Shown: piece after piece, positions 7,973 to 18,497 of the stretch | Position numbering within the stretch: position 1 is the stretch's first letter | How the letters are laid out: each line of letters starts with the position of its first letter | IMG/VR virus record: IMGVR_UViG_3300032291_001654 | Coordinates: 1-20,015 of that record | Origin: a virus | Direction: 5' to 3' (one strand) | Length of the DNA: 20,015 nucleotides | Notes under the pieces: generated by a model | Seen by the model: only the letters and a program-made list of their open reading frames with translations | What the model was told of the DNA's origin: nothing | Database searches by the model: none | Program-made: the position numbers and the translations under genes

Positions 7973-8035
7973 AGAAATAGCCTAGCATTTTTGGTGCGAC
8001 AATTGCTATGTAACCCTTGCTTTCTAAGGAACTCG
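7973..8035. promoter_or_regulatory. Short divergent spacer
   Basis: A 63-bp gap between the divergent ABC-GNAT gene and the small plus-strand ORF. A minus-strand TTGTCG lies 17 nt from TATTTC, but that would put the -10 right beside the ABC-GNAT start codon (leaderless transcript). No convincing promoter is seen on either strand. Confidence 0.2.
8026..8030 (+). promoter_or_regulatory. Ribosome binding site deciding the start of the 57-residue ORF
   Basis: AAGGA, exactly 5 nt before the ATG at 8036. The frame is also open from an upstream ATG at 7991, but that one has no comparable site, so 8036 is the better start. Confidence 0.5.
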
Positions 8036-8209
8036 ATGAAACAGAATAGCCGCAATTCCAGCAACAGCAATACATGTAAAGTCTGTTTGGAGGTGTTTGT
8101 GGTGGATTCTTTAGCCAGAGTATGTGAAATGAAGCATGATGGAGTCGAGGTAGTCAAAGCCGTCGACAGACATAAGCCAAAACTTAAGGCTGTAAGAGAC
8201 GCTGCTTAG
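8036..8209 (+). CDS. Small zinc-knuckle-like protein (57 aa), hypothetical
   Basis: A lone short plus-strand ORF among minus-strand genes. Support: AAGGA 5 nt before the ATG, and a TAG stop that interlocks with the TAA stop of the convergent oxygenase gene (shared bases 8207-8208), a typical phage tail-to-tail join. The product begins with a Ser/Asn-rich stretch, then C14-x2-C17, C30 and H34, a possible zinc-binding CCCH cluster, and ends in a basic helix-like segment (KAVDRHKPKLKAVRDAA). It could be a small nucleic-acid-binding or host-takeover protein; no family is recognised. An opposing 62-codon frame over the same DNA starts with TTG and has no ribosome binding site, so this strand is favoured. 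Confidence 0.5.
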   Translation: MKQNSRNSSNSNTCKVCLEVFVVDSLARVCEMKHDGVEVVKAVDRHKPKLKAVRDAA

Positions 8210-8802
8210 AGTATTTCTTTCCAAAACGCTGGGCACATGTATTTGTTGCCAGAGATTATTTCTTTAGATTCGTGATAGAACGGCTCTACTGACGGAAAAA
8301 TTATTACGCTACCAGCCTCTGGTTTTATAGTAATGCCCTGCTCTTTGAAATGCAGTTCGCCACCCTCGTAGTCATCATTCAAGTAAAGAACAGCCGACAT
8401 AATTGGCTTCACCCTCGGGTTAGTTCCATAATCATCGACGTGGCTACCCATTCCAGCGCCTTTTATATATCTAGAAATGCTTAGGGGGCTTGGTTTGGTA
8501 ATGCTCAGGTTGTTTTTTCTAGCGTAATCATTGCCGACAAACAGTAGAGAAGTGTAAAAAATATCGTAAATAAGTTTGGCATCTACTGTAGCAACGTCAT
8601 ACATTTCTGGATTACTACTAATTTTTGACCCGAATTGAACTTCTAAATTATCTGAAGCAGTCCAAGGCTCCCAAGCCGTTAAAATATTTTTAGCGCTTAG
8701 AGTGGGCTGTATTTCTTCTAGCAAGTCAATCAGTTCGGTGCAATTATTTATTACATTTTTATAGTAAAAAATCTTGTCTGCAAAAATTTCTAGATTAGGC
8801 AT
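8206..8802 (-). CDS. 2OG-Fe(II) dioxygenase, prolyl-4-hydroxylase-like (copy 1)
   Basis: A 198-residue protein with AAGGA about 5 nt before the ATG. The double-stranded beta-helix core is complete: H121-x-D123 in GSHVDDYG, the LYLNDDYEGGEL block (139-150), PEAGSVIIFPS (161-171) and distal H177 (FYHES). The 2-oxoglutarate anchor is K187 rather than the usual Arg. The family couples 2-oxoglutarate decarboxylation to hydroxylation of Pro, Lys, other residues or small molecules. It is the last gene of the minus-strand oxygenase array and the smallest member, essentially a bare catalytic domain. The substrate is unknown; nearby collagen-like and Pro-rich tail proteins are candidates (inference). 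Confidence 0.87.
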   Translation of the reverse strand: MPNLEIFADKIFYYKNVINNCTELIDLLEEIQPTLSAKNILTAWEPWTASDNLEVQFGSKISSNPEMYDVATVDAKLIYDIFYTSLLFVGNDYARKNNLSITKPSPLSISRYIKGAGMGSHVDDYGTNPRVKPIMSAVLYLNDDYEGGELHFKEQGITIKPEAGSVIIFPSVEPFYHESKEIISGNKYMCPAFWKEIL

Positions 8803-8810
8803 CTTTATCC

Positions 8811-10253
8811 TTAGAAATTAGTCTTACTGTACACGTAGTAATCAAACTCAAAGTAGTTTCTTAGTTGCCCTAACTGCTCTTCGGTCAAAGATTCGTATAG
8901 TTCCTTAGAGTATTTATTAGTAAATACGTGTTTAGGATACTCTTTTAGGCTTTTATTGTAGTGATTTTCATCATTTACATCTAATACGCCTGAGTATTTT
9001 TGCTCGGTGCCTATGTAGTCGTGAAGTTCTTTTCTAAGAACAGTAAATTTTTCTGATGAAAATTCTTCTAGTTTTATTAATTTTTTAAATTTAGCAAGTT
9101 GCTCGTCTATCTCGGCTTTTGACTTGTAGTAATCCTTGTCTGAATCTACAATTTTTTGGATGTTGTCGAACCCATCTTCAAACAGGCTGATGGTCATAAA
9201 TTTTCCAAAGTTTTTTCTGGACGTAAAATAGTCCCACATTTTTTCAAATGTAAGTAACGAGTAGTCTATTTCTTTGTCTGGGTCTAAAAGCCCTTTAGGG
9301 TTTAAGCAAACTAAGTGGCAGTACTGACTGACACCCCTAGTTATTGGGTCTCTTAAAGTTGTAAATACGTAAGAGTTTTCTGTAACTTTTTCTGAACTAA
9401 ACCCGAAATGTTCTACTTTGAGTGGCACCGCTTTGTGTCCCAGTAGATAATTTTCTATAATGTGGTCATCATAAATAAGTCTCTGAATTAGGTCTCTACC
9501 GCCAGTTTTTTGAATATGTAAAAAGTAGATTCTTTTTTCGCCAGAATTTACTTCTTTTATAGAATCTTCTACTTGTTTTTCTACTAAAGGCTTTAAGGCT
9601 TTTTCTTTTTCGTTTCTTTCTTTTTGCTCAGCCTGTTGCGCTCTTACTTTTTTGATTTCCTCTTCCCACTCGGCTTTGCGCTCTTCCGAGTACTCGGCAT
9701 CTGCGTAGTCCCAGAACGAAACCATTGTGTATCTAGTGCCTTGAGTTATTTCGGTAACACCGTGGATGTTGTCGTGACCGCCCGGAAAAGTGATAAACAT
9801 CCCAGCCTCTGGTCTAATGCTGATGTTGTGGTCTGGGAAGTATAACTCTCCGCCTTCGTAGTTGTCGTTCAAATAAAGAATTCCAACATACTTATTGATT
9901 TCAAAAGCATTAGGGTTGCCATCGTGGTCTGAGTTGTCAGAGTGTGGGTTGGCATATGCCCCAATTTCCCATTTTTGAGCGTGAGAAGTGTTGGGTCTAA
10001 CGGCTCTACCGTGAGTTTTTTCTACGGCACTTTGATACCTATTTCTTATGTCGCCAAAGTAGTTCTCTGCCAAACCGTAATTAGTTGCTAACTTGTCAAT
10101 CGGGGGGATTCCCATTCCGTATGACTCAAAAAACGCAACGTCGTTCCAGAGGTGGCTCATTGATTCAAAGTAGTCAATTATTTTTTGTATGTCTTCTTTA
10201 GGTACAAAGTTTTTGTAACCAACGATGTCGTGTTTATATACTACGGTTTCCAT
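8811..10253 (-). CDS. 2OG-Fe(II) dioxygenase fused to sulfotransferase
   Basis: A 480-residue bifunctional protein. Residues about 8-183 are a 2OG-Fe(II) dioxygenase: H104-x-D106 (NPHSDNS), LYLNDNYEGGELYF (126-139), PEAGMFITFPGG, distal H164 (IHGVTEI) and R174. Residues about 187-235 form a highly charged Glu/Lys/Gln coiled-coil-like linker. Residues about 240-478 look like a sulfotransferase of the Sulfotransfer_2 type: IYFLHIQKTGG (242-252, PAPS 5'-phosphosulfate loop, K249), TLRDPITRGVSQY (R301, R306, S309; 3'-phosphate binding) and a closing FEFDYYVY. It could hydroxylate a substrate and then sulfate the new hydroxyl, the donor being host PAPS. The 8-nt gap to copy 1 and 2-nt gap to copy 3 suggest one operon. 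The sulfotransferase call rests on motifs only. Confidence 0.8.
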   Translation of the reverse strand: METVVYKHDIVGYKNFVPKEDIQKIIDYFESMSHLWNDVAFFESYGMGIPPIDKLATNYGLAENYFGDIRNRYQSAVEKTHGRAVRPNTSHAQKWEIGAYANPHSDNSDHDGNPNAFEINKYVGILYLNDNYEGGELYFPDHNISIRPEAGMFITFPGGHDNIHGVTEITQGTRYTMVSFWDYADAEYSEERKAEWEEEIKKVRAQQAEQKERNEKEKALKPLVEKQVEDSIKEVNSGEKRIYFLHIQKTGGRDLIQRLIYDDHIIENYLLGHKAVPLKVEHFGFSSEKVTENSYVFTTLRDPITRGVSQYCHLVCLNPKGLLDPDKEIDYSLLTFEKMWDYFTSRKNFGKFMTISLFEDGFDNIQKIVDSDKDYYKSKAEIDEQLAKFKKLIKLEEFSSEKFTVLRKELHDYIGTEQKYSGVLDVNDENHYNKSLKEYPKHVFTNKYSKELYESLTEEQLGQLRNYFEFDYYVYSKTNF

Positions 10254-10255
10254 TT

Positions 10256-10927
10256 TTAAGCCTCACTGCCTGTGTGTCTAGTGATGTTCCAAAAGAACGG
10301 ACAAGTGTATCTAATTCCAGATTTAATCTCAGTGACACCATGAACATAATTCATATCACCTGGAAAGAAATAAGCCGCTCTAGGCTTTGGCTTTAGTGTC
10401 ACTCCCTGAAGAGGGAAATAAAGTTCTCCGCCTTCATAATCGTCGTTTAAGTAAAACAGGCTAGCCAAATCATAGTAAGGGAAATCATTAGGTTTACCAC
10501 GCTGGTCACCTTCGTGAAGTTCTTTGTCAGCGTGGGGGTGTTGGAACTGACCTGGCAGCCATCTAACCATCGCTGGGCTTGTGGGGTTAGCCTCGACCTT
10601 AAAAAAATCTTGAATTATTGGTTTTAGTCTGGCAACCAAAGTGTCAATTATTTTTGGAATCTCTGGATTAGAATCATACAAAGTTCTACTAGTCGCCACT
10701 CGGTCTTTCCAATACTCGGACTCATAGATTACTACTCCGTCTTCGTTGTAGTGAGTTTCTGTTACGTCCCAAGCCTCATTAGTTCTGATGAAATCTAAAA
10801 GAGTCTTGTGCTCTTCTTCAGTCATAAAGTTTTCTAACTCAACTATGTTGTCTTTAGAGTCACCAAAAAATCCTGATGGAGTTATAGAAATTGGTTTCTT
10901 TGGCTCGTTGTTTGCTAAATTTTGCAT
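10256..10927 (-). CDS. 2OG-Fe(II) dioxygenase, prolyl-4-hydroxylase-like (copy 3)
   Basis: A 223-residue dioxygenase with all ligands: H132-x-D134 (HPHADKE), FYLNDDYEGGELYFP (158-172), PKPRAAYFFPGD (180-191), distal H196 (VHGVTEI) and 2OG-binding R206. Its C-terminal half resembles the oxygenase domain of the fusion gene next door closely (VHGVTEI versus IHGVTEI; YEGGELYFP in both), suggesting a relatively recent duplication. The N-terminal 110 residues are helical and charged, as in phage 2OG-FeII_Oxy_3 proteins. The ATG overlaps the TAA of the upstream gene (TAATG) and the stop is 2 nt from the fusion gene's start, so all three are co-translated. Substrate unknown. Confidence 0.87.
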   Translation of the reverse strand: MQNLANNEPKKPISITPSGFFGDSKDNIVELENFMTEEEHKTLLDFIRTNEAWDVTETHYNEDGVVIYESEYWKDRVATSRTLYDSNPEIPKIIDTLVARLKPIIQDFFKVEANPTSPAMVRWLPGQFQHPHADKELHEGDQRGKPNDFPYYDLASLFYLNDDYEGGELYFPLQGVTLKPKPRAAYFFPGDMNYVHGVTEIKSGIRYTCPFFWNITRHTGSEA

Positions 10928-11655
10928 TATTTATATGTCCTTCTCTCCCAGACTTCTTTTTGGTAGACGCCGCCGTTAGGTACTCTGTATTTTTTAGCGT
11001 TATCCATGTTTTTTTCGTAGAGCAACTCTGCTGGTTCAATTATAACACTTGATTCCCAGTTTTCTCTTTTGAAGGGAATTAGTTGGGCGTATGGGGTTCC
11101 AGCAGGTATTACTCCCGTAAACCCCTTGATTAGAAAAAATGGCATTGTGCCTGGCAAATTAACTTTGTCGTTGTCGATAATTCCATTAGTAGTGGTAAAC
11201 GGCAACTCGTATCGGTTTAGCGGAGTTGTGTATAAAACGCTGTAACCTTCTGGAACTTCTACTGCCCAGTCTGCCCACCAAGCAAAGTGCTGTTCCGAAT
11301 ATCCGTCAGGGTGTCGAAACTGTGGCAGCGGGTCTCTTTTTGTGCAAAAGTCTTGGTAGTTTGGGTCGCTAACCTTTACGTCTGGGTTGCCCCTTTCGTC
11401 AATAAAAAATTCTATGTCACACGGGGTTTTATACACATACCCTGAACCCATAATGTCATAAATGGCAGGGCAACCTTTCCAAGTGACAATCTTTCCGCCA
11501 TCTTGTCCAATAAAATCTTCACCTGTGTGTGGGTGTTTGTAATTTCGGTCAGCATTTATATACCATTCAGGTATGGTTTTTATTACTGGCTCTGGCTTAG
11601 ACACGCTGTTTTCGTCTAGCCAAGGTCTATTCGATATAAATTTAATCTCTGGCAT
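10927..11655 (-). CDS. Uncharacterised IPAGTP-motif protein (copy A)
   Basis: A 242-residue protein of unknown function between oxygenase genes. It begins MPEIKF, has a WLDEN segment (12-16) and IPEWYINADRNY (28-39), and near the C-terminus carries FLIKGFTGVIPAGTPYAQLIPF (core at 183-195), a short beta-turn-beta motif shared with the next gene upstream. Trp, Tyr and Pro are abundant and a long aromatic stretch (QHFAWWADWAVEVP, 122-135) suggests a small-molecule or glycan pocket. There is no signal peptide or membrane span. It overlaps the upstream gene by 14 nt. A cupin-like or other beta-barrel fold is possible; no enzyme motif is recognised. It may be a partner or accessory of the oxygenases, by neighbourhood only. 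Confidence 0.7.
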   Translation of the reverse strand: MPEIKFISNRPWLDENSVSKPEPVIKTIPEWYINADRNYKHPHTGEDFIGQDGGKIVTWKGCPAIYDIMGSGYVYKTPCDIEFFIDERGNPDVKVSDPNYQDFCTKRDPLPQFRHPDGYSEQHFAWWADWAVEVPEGYSVLYTTPLNRYELPFTTTNGIIDNDKVNLPGTMPFFLIKGFTGVIPAGTPYAQLIPFKRENWESSVIIEPAELLYEKNMDNAKKYRVPNGGVYQKEVWERRTYK

Positions 11656-12364
11656 CTTTAGTATTGTCCGTGGTCTTTAGATTTATGTTTCTAACTTCGT
11701 GGCTACCCATTTTTATATTATTTTGGTCGATAGCCTTTTTATAGAAATTTGACCATTCGCCTCGGAAATTATATTGATGTACTGCGTTTCCGTAGTCCCT
11801 CATTGCATCCCAGTCTGCTTCGGTGAAATTAGCGTCTTCTACCAAAAGTTCGTAAGTCTCTAGGTTTGTTAGTGATATAGGGATAACTGAAGCCACTGGA
11901 GTTCCCGCTGGAATAGTTATCTCAATATTTGGTCTTGTTATTCTCCAAGCGATTGGTAAAGCAGTTCTTAGAAACGAAGTGGTGATTAGAGCAGTAAAGC
12001 ACTGCGCTCCGTCAATAAATTGGTTTGGAACTGGCATAATCAGTGTGCTGGTCTGTTCGTCTGTTTTGAAATGCAGGTTGGTGTTGAAACTTATTGTGGC
12101 ATTTGCCCTTTTAGTTGAGCAGTATTGACTACCAGACAAAATCTTTACGTGCTCGTTTGAGGAGTTAGATATGCCATCCCAAATAAAAGTTATGTCTTCG
12201 GGAAAAGAAATTCCCCACCCCATCCTATTAGTTAGCGACAGGGGGAAGCAGTGATAAGCGTGCTTATCTGTAGTGTCGTCCATCCAATCCCTAGAAACTG
12301 GTAATTGCCTAATATCCGCTGTCGCTACTCCAGTTTCAGCCTTAAGCACTCTTATTTCTGGCAC
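11642..12364 (-). CDS. DUF6065-like protein (IPAGTP-motif copy B)
   Basis: A 240-residue protein starting at GTG (12364-12362), whose first base is the last base of the upstream TAG stop; GGAAA just upstream supports it. Visible blocks are RDWMDDT (25-31), HCFPLSLTNRMGWGISFPEDITFIWDG split across 38-64, MPVPNQFIDGAQ (110-121) and IPAGTPVASVIPISL (151-165). From memory this pattern resembles DUF6065, a family without a known function found in bacteria and phages. It shares MPEI at the start and the IPAGTP core with copy A, suggesting distant paralogy. Beta-rich, with no membrane span. Coupling to two oxygenase genes suggests a common pathway. Confidence 0.7.
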   Translation of the reverse strand: MPEIRVLKAETGVATADIRQLPVSRDWMDDTTDKHAYHCFPLSLTNRMGWGISFPEDITFIWDGISNSSNEHVKILSGSQYCSTKRANATISFNTNLHFKTDEQTSTLIMPVPNQFIDGAQCFTALITTSFLRTALPIAWRITRPNIEITIPAGTPVASVIPISLTNLETYELLVEDANFTEADWDAMRDYGNAVHQYNFRGEWSNFYKKAIDQNNIKMGSHEVRNINLKTTDNTKDARD

Positions 12365-13083
12365 TAATTTCCAGTTTCTCTAGAAAACTCTGGCAACTCT
12401 GGCTTGTGAAATTTATCAGAATAATCGGTCATAGTCACAATGCAATATTTAGTTCCTTCAGTTACTGGCATTGCCTGATGTGGGTACATGAAGTTCGAGG
12501 GGAAGATGTACAGGTCGCCAGCACGTGGCTTGATTTTTAGATTAAGAAGTCTAAAGTAAAGTTCTCCGCCTTCATAGTCATCGTTAGGGTATGCAACCAT
12601 CGAAACCACGCAGTTGTATGAGTATCCGTGGTCGTGATGCTCCATAAAGTGCTGGTTTTTCTCGTACTTAATAAAGTTCATTGCTTCCCAGTAGCGAAGT
12701 TCGCCGATGTTAAAACGGCGTGAGTAGTCTTTCAGTGCGTTAATCTGCCTGTCATAGACGTCTTGCCATAGAGACTGTAGTTTTAGCGACTCTTCGCTAG
12801 TGTCACGCTCGAGGTCTGATTTTTTAAACTTAAAGTCATAGCAGTCACGATACTCTGGCATCTTAGTTTGGTAACCAACTAAGGCTTCTTGATAAGAATA
12901 TCTAGTGTCTGGATTTAGAATCACTTCTTCTAGTCTTTTAGCAACCTCTAAAGACTGTGGAATTACGTCTCTGTATACATAGAGTCCAAAGCCTAGGTCT
13001 TCTGATGAAGACCAAGTTTGCTCTTTAATTTTATAATACTCTTGGATTCTTTGACCTTGAGTTTCAATTTCTGATTTGCCCAT
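12364..13083 (-). CDS. 2OG-Fe(II) dioxygenase (copy 4, divergent)
   Basis: A 239-residue dioxygenase with GGAG about 8 nt before the ATG. Iron ligands are H149-x-D151 (MEHHDHGYSYN) and H202 (YPHQAMPV). The family block reads AYPNDDYEGGELYF (164-177), with Pro replacing the usual Leu, then KPRAGDLYIFPS (186-196). K212 replaces the 2OG-binding Arg, as in copy 1. The N-terminal 130 residues are helical and charged. It is the first gene of the oxygenase array and sits 54 nt downstream of the FnIII/Phe-Pro protein, so it may be expressed with the tail-fibre genes. Substrate unknown; the Pro-rich tail of that neighbour is a candidate (inference). Confidence 0.86.
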   Translation of the reverse strand: MGKSEIETQGQRIQEYYKIKEQTWSSSEDLGFGLYVYRDVIPQSLEVAKRLEEVILNPDTRYSYQEALVGYQTKMPEYRDCYDFKFKKSDLERDTSEESLKLQSLWQDVYDRQINALKDYSRRFNIGELRYWEAMNFIKYEKNQHFMEHHDHGYSYNCVVSMVAYPNDDYEGGELYFRLLNLKIKPRAGDLYIFPSNFMYPHQAMPVTEGTKYCIVTMTDYSDKFHKPELPEFSRETGN

Positions 13084-13137
13084 TTTTTTCTCCGTCTTCT
13101 TGGATAAGAAATGCTACCACAAAATTAAAATTAAAAA

Positions 13138-13269
13138 TTAATAGAAAACGCCGCCGCCGAACCTAGGGCCAAACGAAGGTGGAAAGAAAGGAGGGAAGAA
13201 AGGAGGGGCAAAATAGGGCGGAAAGAACGGTGGAAAAAACGGGGGGAAAAATGGCGGAAAAAATGGGGC
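13138..13269 (-). repeat. Imperfect 12-bp repeats encoding FFPP tail
   Basis: About ten tandem, diverged units of roughly 12 bp, pyrimidine-rich on the coding strand, encode the Phe-Phe-Pro-Pro tail. Codons vary between units (CCA/CCG/CCC/CCT), so the protein pattern is kept by selection rather than by fresh duplication. Confidence 0.8.
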
Positions 13270-13878
13270 TAATGTGTCTATAGCATTGGAGTACCCTGAC
13301 CACTCCGATGTTCCGTTGGCGTTTGTAACCCTAACTCGGTATCGGTTGGTAGAGTTACCAGAGCCTTCTTGGGTGACGGCGGCGCTAGGCTGGGGCCACG
13401 CTACAGAACCAGACTTACCGTCATCGCACTCCCAGAAAGATGTAATTAATTGCTTTCCGCCATCCGCTGGATGTGACCACTGTATTTGGTCTAGGTCTGC
13501 CTGTGGGGATGATGCAGTTACGGTGGTTATGGTCGCTGGGACGCTAGTTACCGTAACGGAGCCAGAGGCTGAAGACGGGGCTGAGTTTCCGCTAGCGTTT
13601 CCAGCAATTACTGTAAAGGTATAAGAAGTAGCAGAACTAAGACCTTGAACTGTAATTGGAGAAGAAGCGCCAGTTGCAGTGATGCTCCCAGGACTAGAAG
13701 TGACGTAAAAAATAGTTGCTGCTGGAGAAGACCCCGCCGCTGGCGAGAAGGAAACTGTAGCGGCAGCGTTTGCGAAAGGTCGGTTAGTTCCAACGTCACT
13801 AGCAGAAACGCTAGTAGGCGCAGATGGCGCTAAAAAGTCGTTTTGCGATTGCGACTTTCTTCCTGCTCTTTTAGACAT
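13138..13878 (-). CDS. Fibronectin type III protein with Phe-Pro repeat tail
   Basis: A 246-residue probable virion protein with GGGAG 7 nt before the ATG. A basic N-terminus (SKRAGRKSQ) leads into two FnIII-like domains: about residues 18-112 (APTSVSASDVG..., GLSSATSYTFTVIAGNASG) and 113-203 (second copy ending in RYRVRVTNANGTSEWSGYS). The last 44 residues are a low-complexity run of FFPP units ending in Gly/Arg/Phe. FnIII domains are frequent on phage tail and capsid surfaces, where they bind carbohydrate. The Phe-Pro tail is unusual: it could be an assembly peg or a modification target. It is 15 nt downstream of the large tail-fibre gene and upstream of the dioxygenases. Confidence 0.8.
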   Translation of the reverse strand: MSKRAGRKSQSQNDFLAPSAPTSVSASDVGTNRPFANAAATVSFSPAAGSSPAATIFYVTSSPGSITATGASSPITVQGLSSATSYTFTVIAGNASGNSAPSSASGSVTVTSVPATITTVTASSPQADLDQIQWSHPADGGKQLITSFWECDDGKSGSVAWPQPSAAVTQEGSGNSTNRYRVRVTNANGTSEWSGYSNAIDTLAPFFPPFFPPFFPPFFPPYFAPPFFPPFFPPSFGPRFGGGVFY

Positions 13879-13893
13879 TTAAATTCTCCCGTA

Positions 13894-15722
13894 TTACGCT
13901 GTCAGGTCACCAAACACTAGCCAAGTGTCTGTGGCTCTCTTGAGTAGTGTAGCAGAAGACCACTGGGTTCTAAGTTTTAACCCTGGCGTTGCGTTCACAG
14001 TCACTCCGCCTTGTCCAGCAATTGTTACCTGACCAGCGCCAGTCTGAATTATGTCTATAGTAGTGCCGACTGGGTAGGCTACGTTGGCATTAGTTGGAAT
14101 AGTTAAGGTAGTTGCGCTACCATTGCTAATCTCAACGATGATGTCTCGCTCTGTCAAAGAACTAAGTGTATATGAGGCAGTTTTCTGAGAAATTGTAGTA
14201 ATAGATGGGACACCAATTTTTGTCTGGGTTCCATCCGAGAAAGCGACTCCAGTAGCAGATGCGGTCACCAATCCTGAGAAAGTAGGGTTGTTTATTACGG
14301 ATACCTGAAGTCCAGTAACGTTAATGTTGGTTCCAGCAGTTACGGTTCCTGCTCCAGAGAACTGCGCCCACAATACGTTGTCGGTGCCGACGGTGTTTAC
14401 TTCATTTTCGACTACCCAAGCAGTGCTGTTGTAGAGAGTACCGTTCTCAACGAACACTAGGTCTCCACCAGCAATCTCGGCTGCAGTATTAAAGTCATCT
14501 GCACGTGTTAGGACTGTTGAAGAGGTTCTTACATAGATACCGTTGTGAGCAGCATTAGCCTCATTCTTAACTAGAATTCGGTCACCGTTGGTTAGGGAGT
14601 GTCCATCAAGGCTAGTTAATGCTGTTCCGAGAGTCAGAGTTGCGCCAACTCCGTCCGTTCCGTTGCTGTAAGTAACGGTTCCTCCAGACAAAACTGCAAG
14701 AGTGTTGCTAGTAGCGGCGTGGGCTGCCTCGTGGATGTGTAGACCAGCGGCAAGGTTGTCTACATACTGCTTAGTTGCTGCGTGGAGTGCTTGGGTTGGG
14801 TCTCCGTCAAGAGTAATTTTGCCAGTCATGGTTCCACCAGCAAGGTTCAGTTTTGCGTTAAGGGCAGTTTGAGTAGCCGTAGATACAGGCTTGTCAGCGT
14901 CTGAGGTGTTGTCTGCGTTACCTAAGCCAACCATGCTCTTGGTAATTCCAGATACTGTGCCTGTAAACGTAGCGTTTGCGGTAGGTGCCTTAGAGTCCAG
15001 TTGAGTTTGAATTGCAGAAGTAACTCCGTCAACGTAGTTCAATTCTGTGACGGTCAGTGTTGCACCGTCTAAAATATTCAATTCTGCGGTTGAGGCAGTG
15101 ATTCCATCTAAAGTATTTAGTTCAACTGTCGATGCAGTCAAGTTATTCAACACGCTTATTTCAGAGGCACTAACGTCACCGATAGACGTATTTGCTGATA
15201 GAACAACGGTTCCAGTAAAGGTTGGGTTGTTTAGTGGAGCGTAAGTTCCTGAAACTTCAGTAGCAGTTGGTCTGTCATTCAACTGAGTTTGAATTGAAGA
15301 AGTTACGTTATTTAAGTGACCAATCTCGGTTGCGCTTACATCTCCAATTGATGTGGTGGACGGTAAGACAACGGTTCCTGTAAAAGTAGGTGCCGACAAG
15401 TTTGCTTTAGCAGTTAAAGTTTCGTTTATTGTTGATATATCTGTGTTAAGTACGTTAATAGAGTTACTATTAAACCAAGTGCTTGTATTGGCGTTATACG
15501 CCAAAACGTGGTTAGAAATTAGGCTAACAGCGTTTATAGATACACCGTCTAGGCTATCTAAATCTCCGATAGCGTAGGCAAGTGAGTTCCAAGCGGTAGA
15601 ACCGTTACCAATTTTAAATTTAGACGTGTCTGTCTCTAACCCCACCTCGCCAATTGCAAGTGTCGGGTTATCTGCCGTCCAGTTAGCGGCGGTATCATTT
15701 CTTAACTGTATTTGAACTGCCA

Positions 15723-15723
<1 letters not shown>
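13894..15723 (-). CDS. Tail fibre protein, modular (609 aa)
   Basis: A virion fibre. The N-terminus (1-51: MAVQIQLRNDTAANW, then IGEVGLETDTSKFKIGNGSTAWNSL) is the module that opens many phage tail-fibre and receptor-binding proteins. Then come repeats of NPTFTGTVVL and SIGDVSASEI units, ELNxLDG units (about 160-230) and NAKLNLAGGTMTGKI, typical trimeric-fibre shaft. Residues about 305-470 hold a KQYVD...NGDRILVKN...NGIYV domain also found in the 412-residue fibre. The C-terminal 110 residues (ISQKTASYTLSSLTERDIIVEI to the end) form a beta-rich tip common in tail fibres. The ATG overlaps the stop of the collagen-like gene (TAATG) with AGGAAG just upstream. It would bind host receptors as a trimer. 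Confidence 0.87.
15170..15390 (-). repeat. Duplicated shaft repeats in tail fibre
   Basis: Two diverged direct copies encode PTFTGTVVL, Ser/Thr-rich residues, then SIGDVSA-E-I followed by LNN. One copy ends near 15385 and the other near 15230. They reflect shaft extension by internal duplication. Confidence 0.6.
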
Positions 15724-18491
<2,768 letters not shown>

Positions 18492-18497
18492 TTACTA

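Noticed and set aside
7969-8157. Minus-strand 62-codon frame opposite the small zinc-knuckle ORF
   Set aside because: It needs a TTG start without a ribosome binding site; the opposing frame has AAGGA at ideal spacing and a neat convergent stop.
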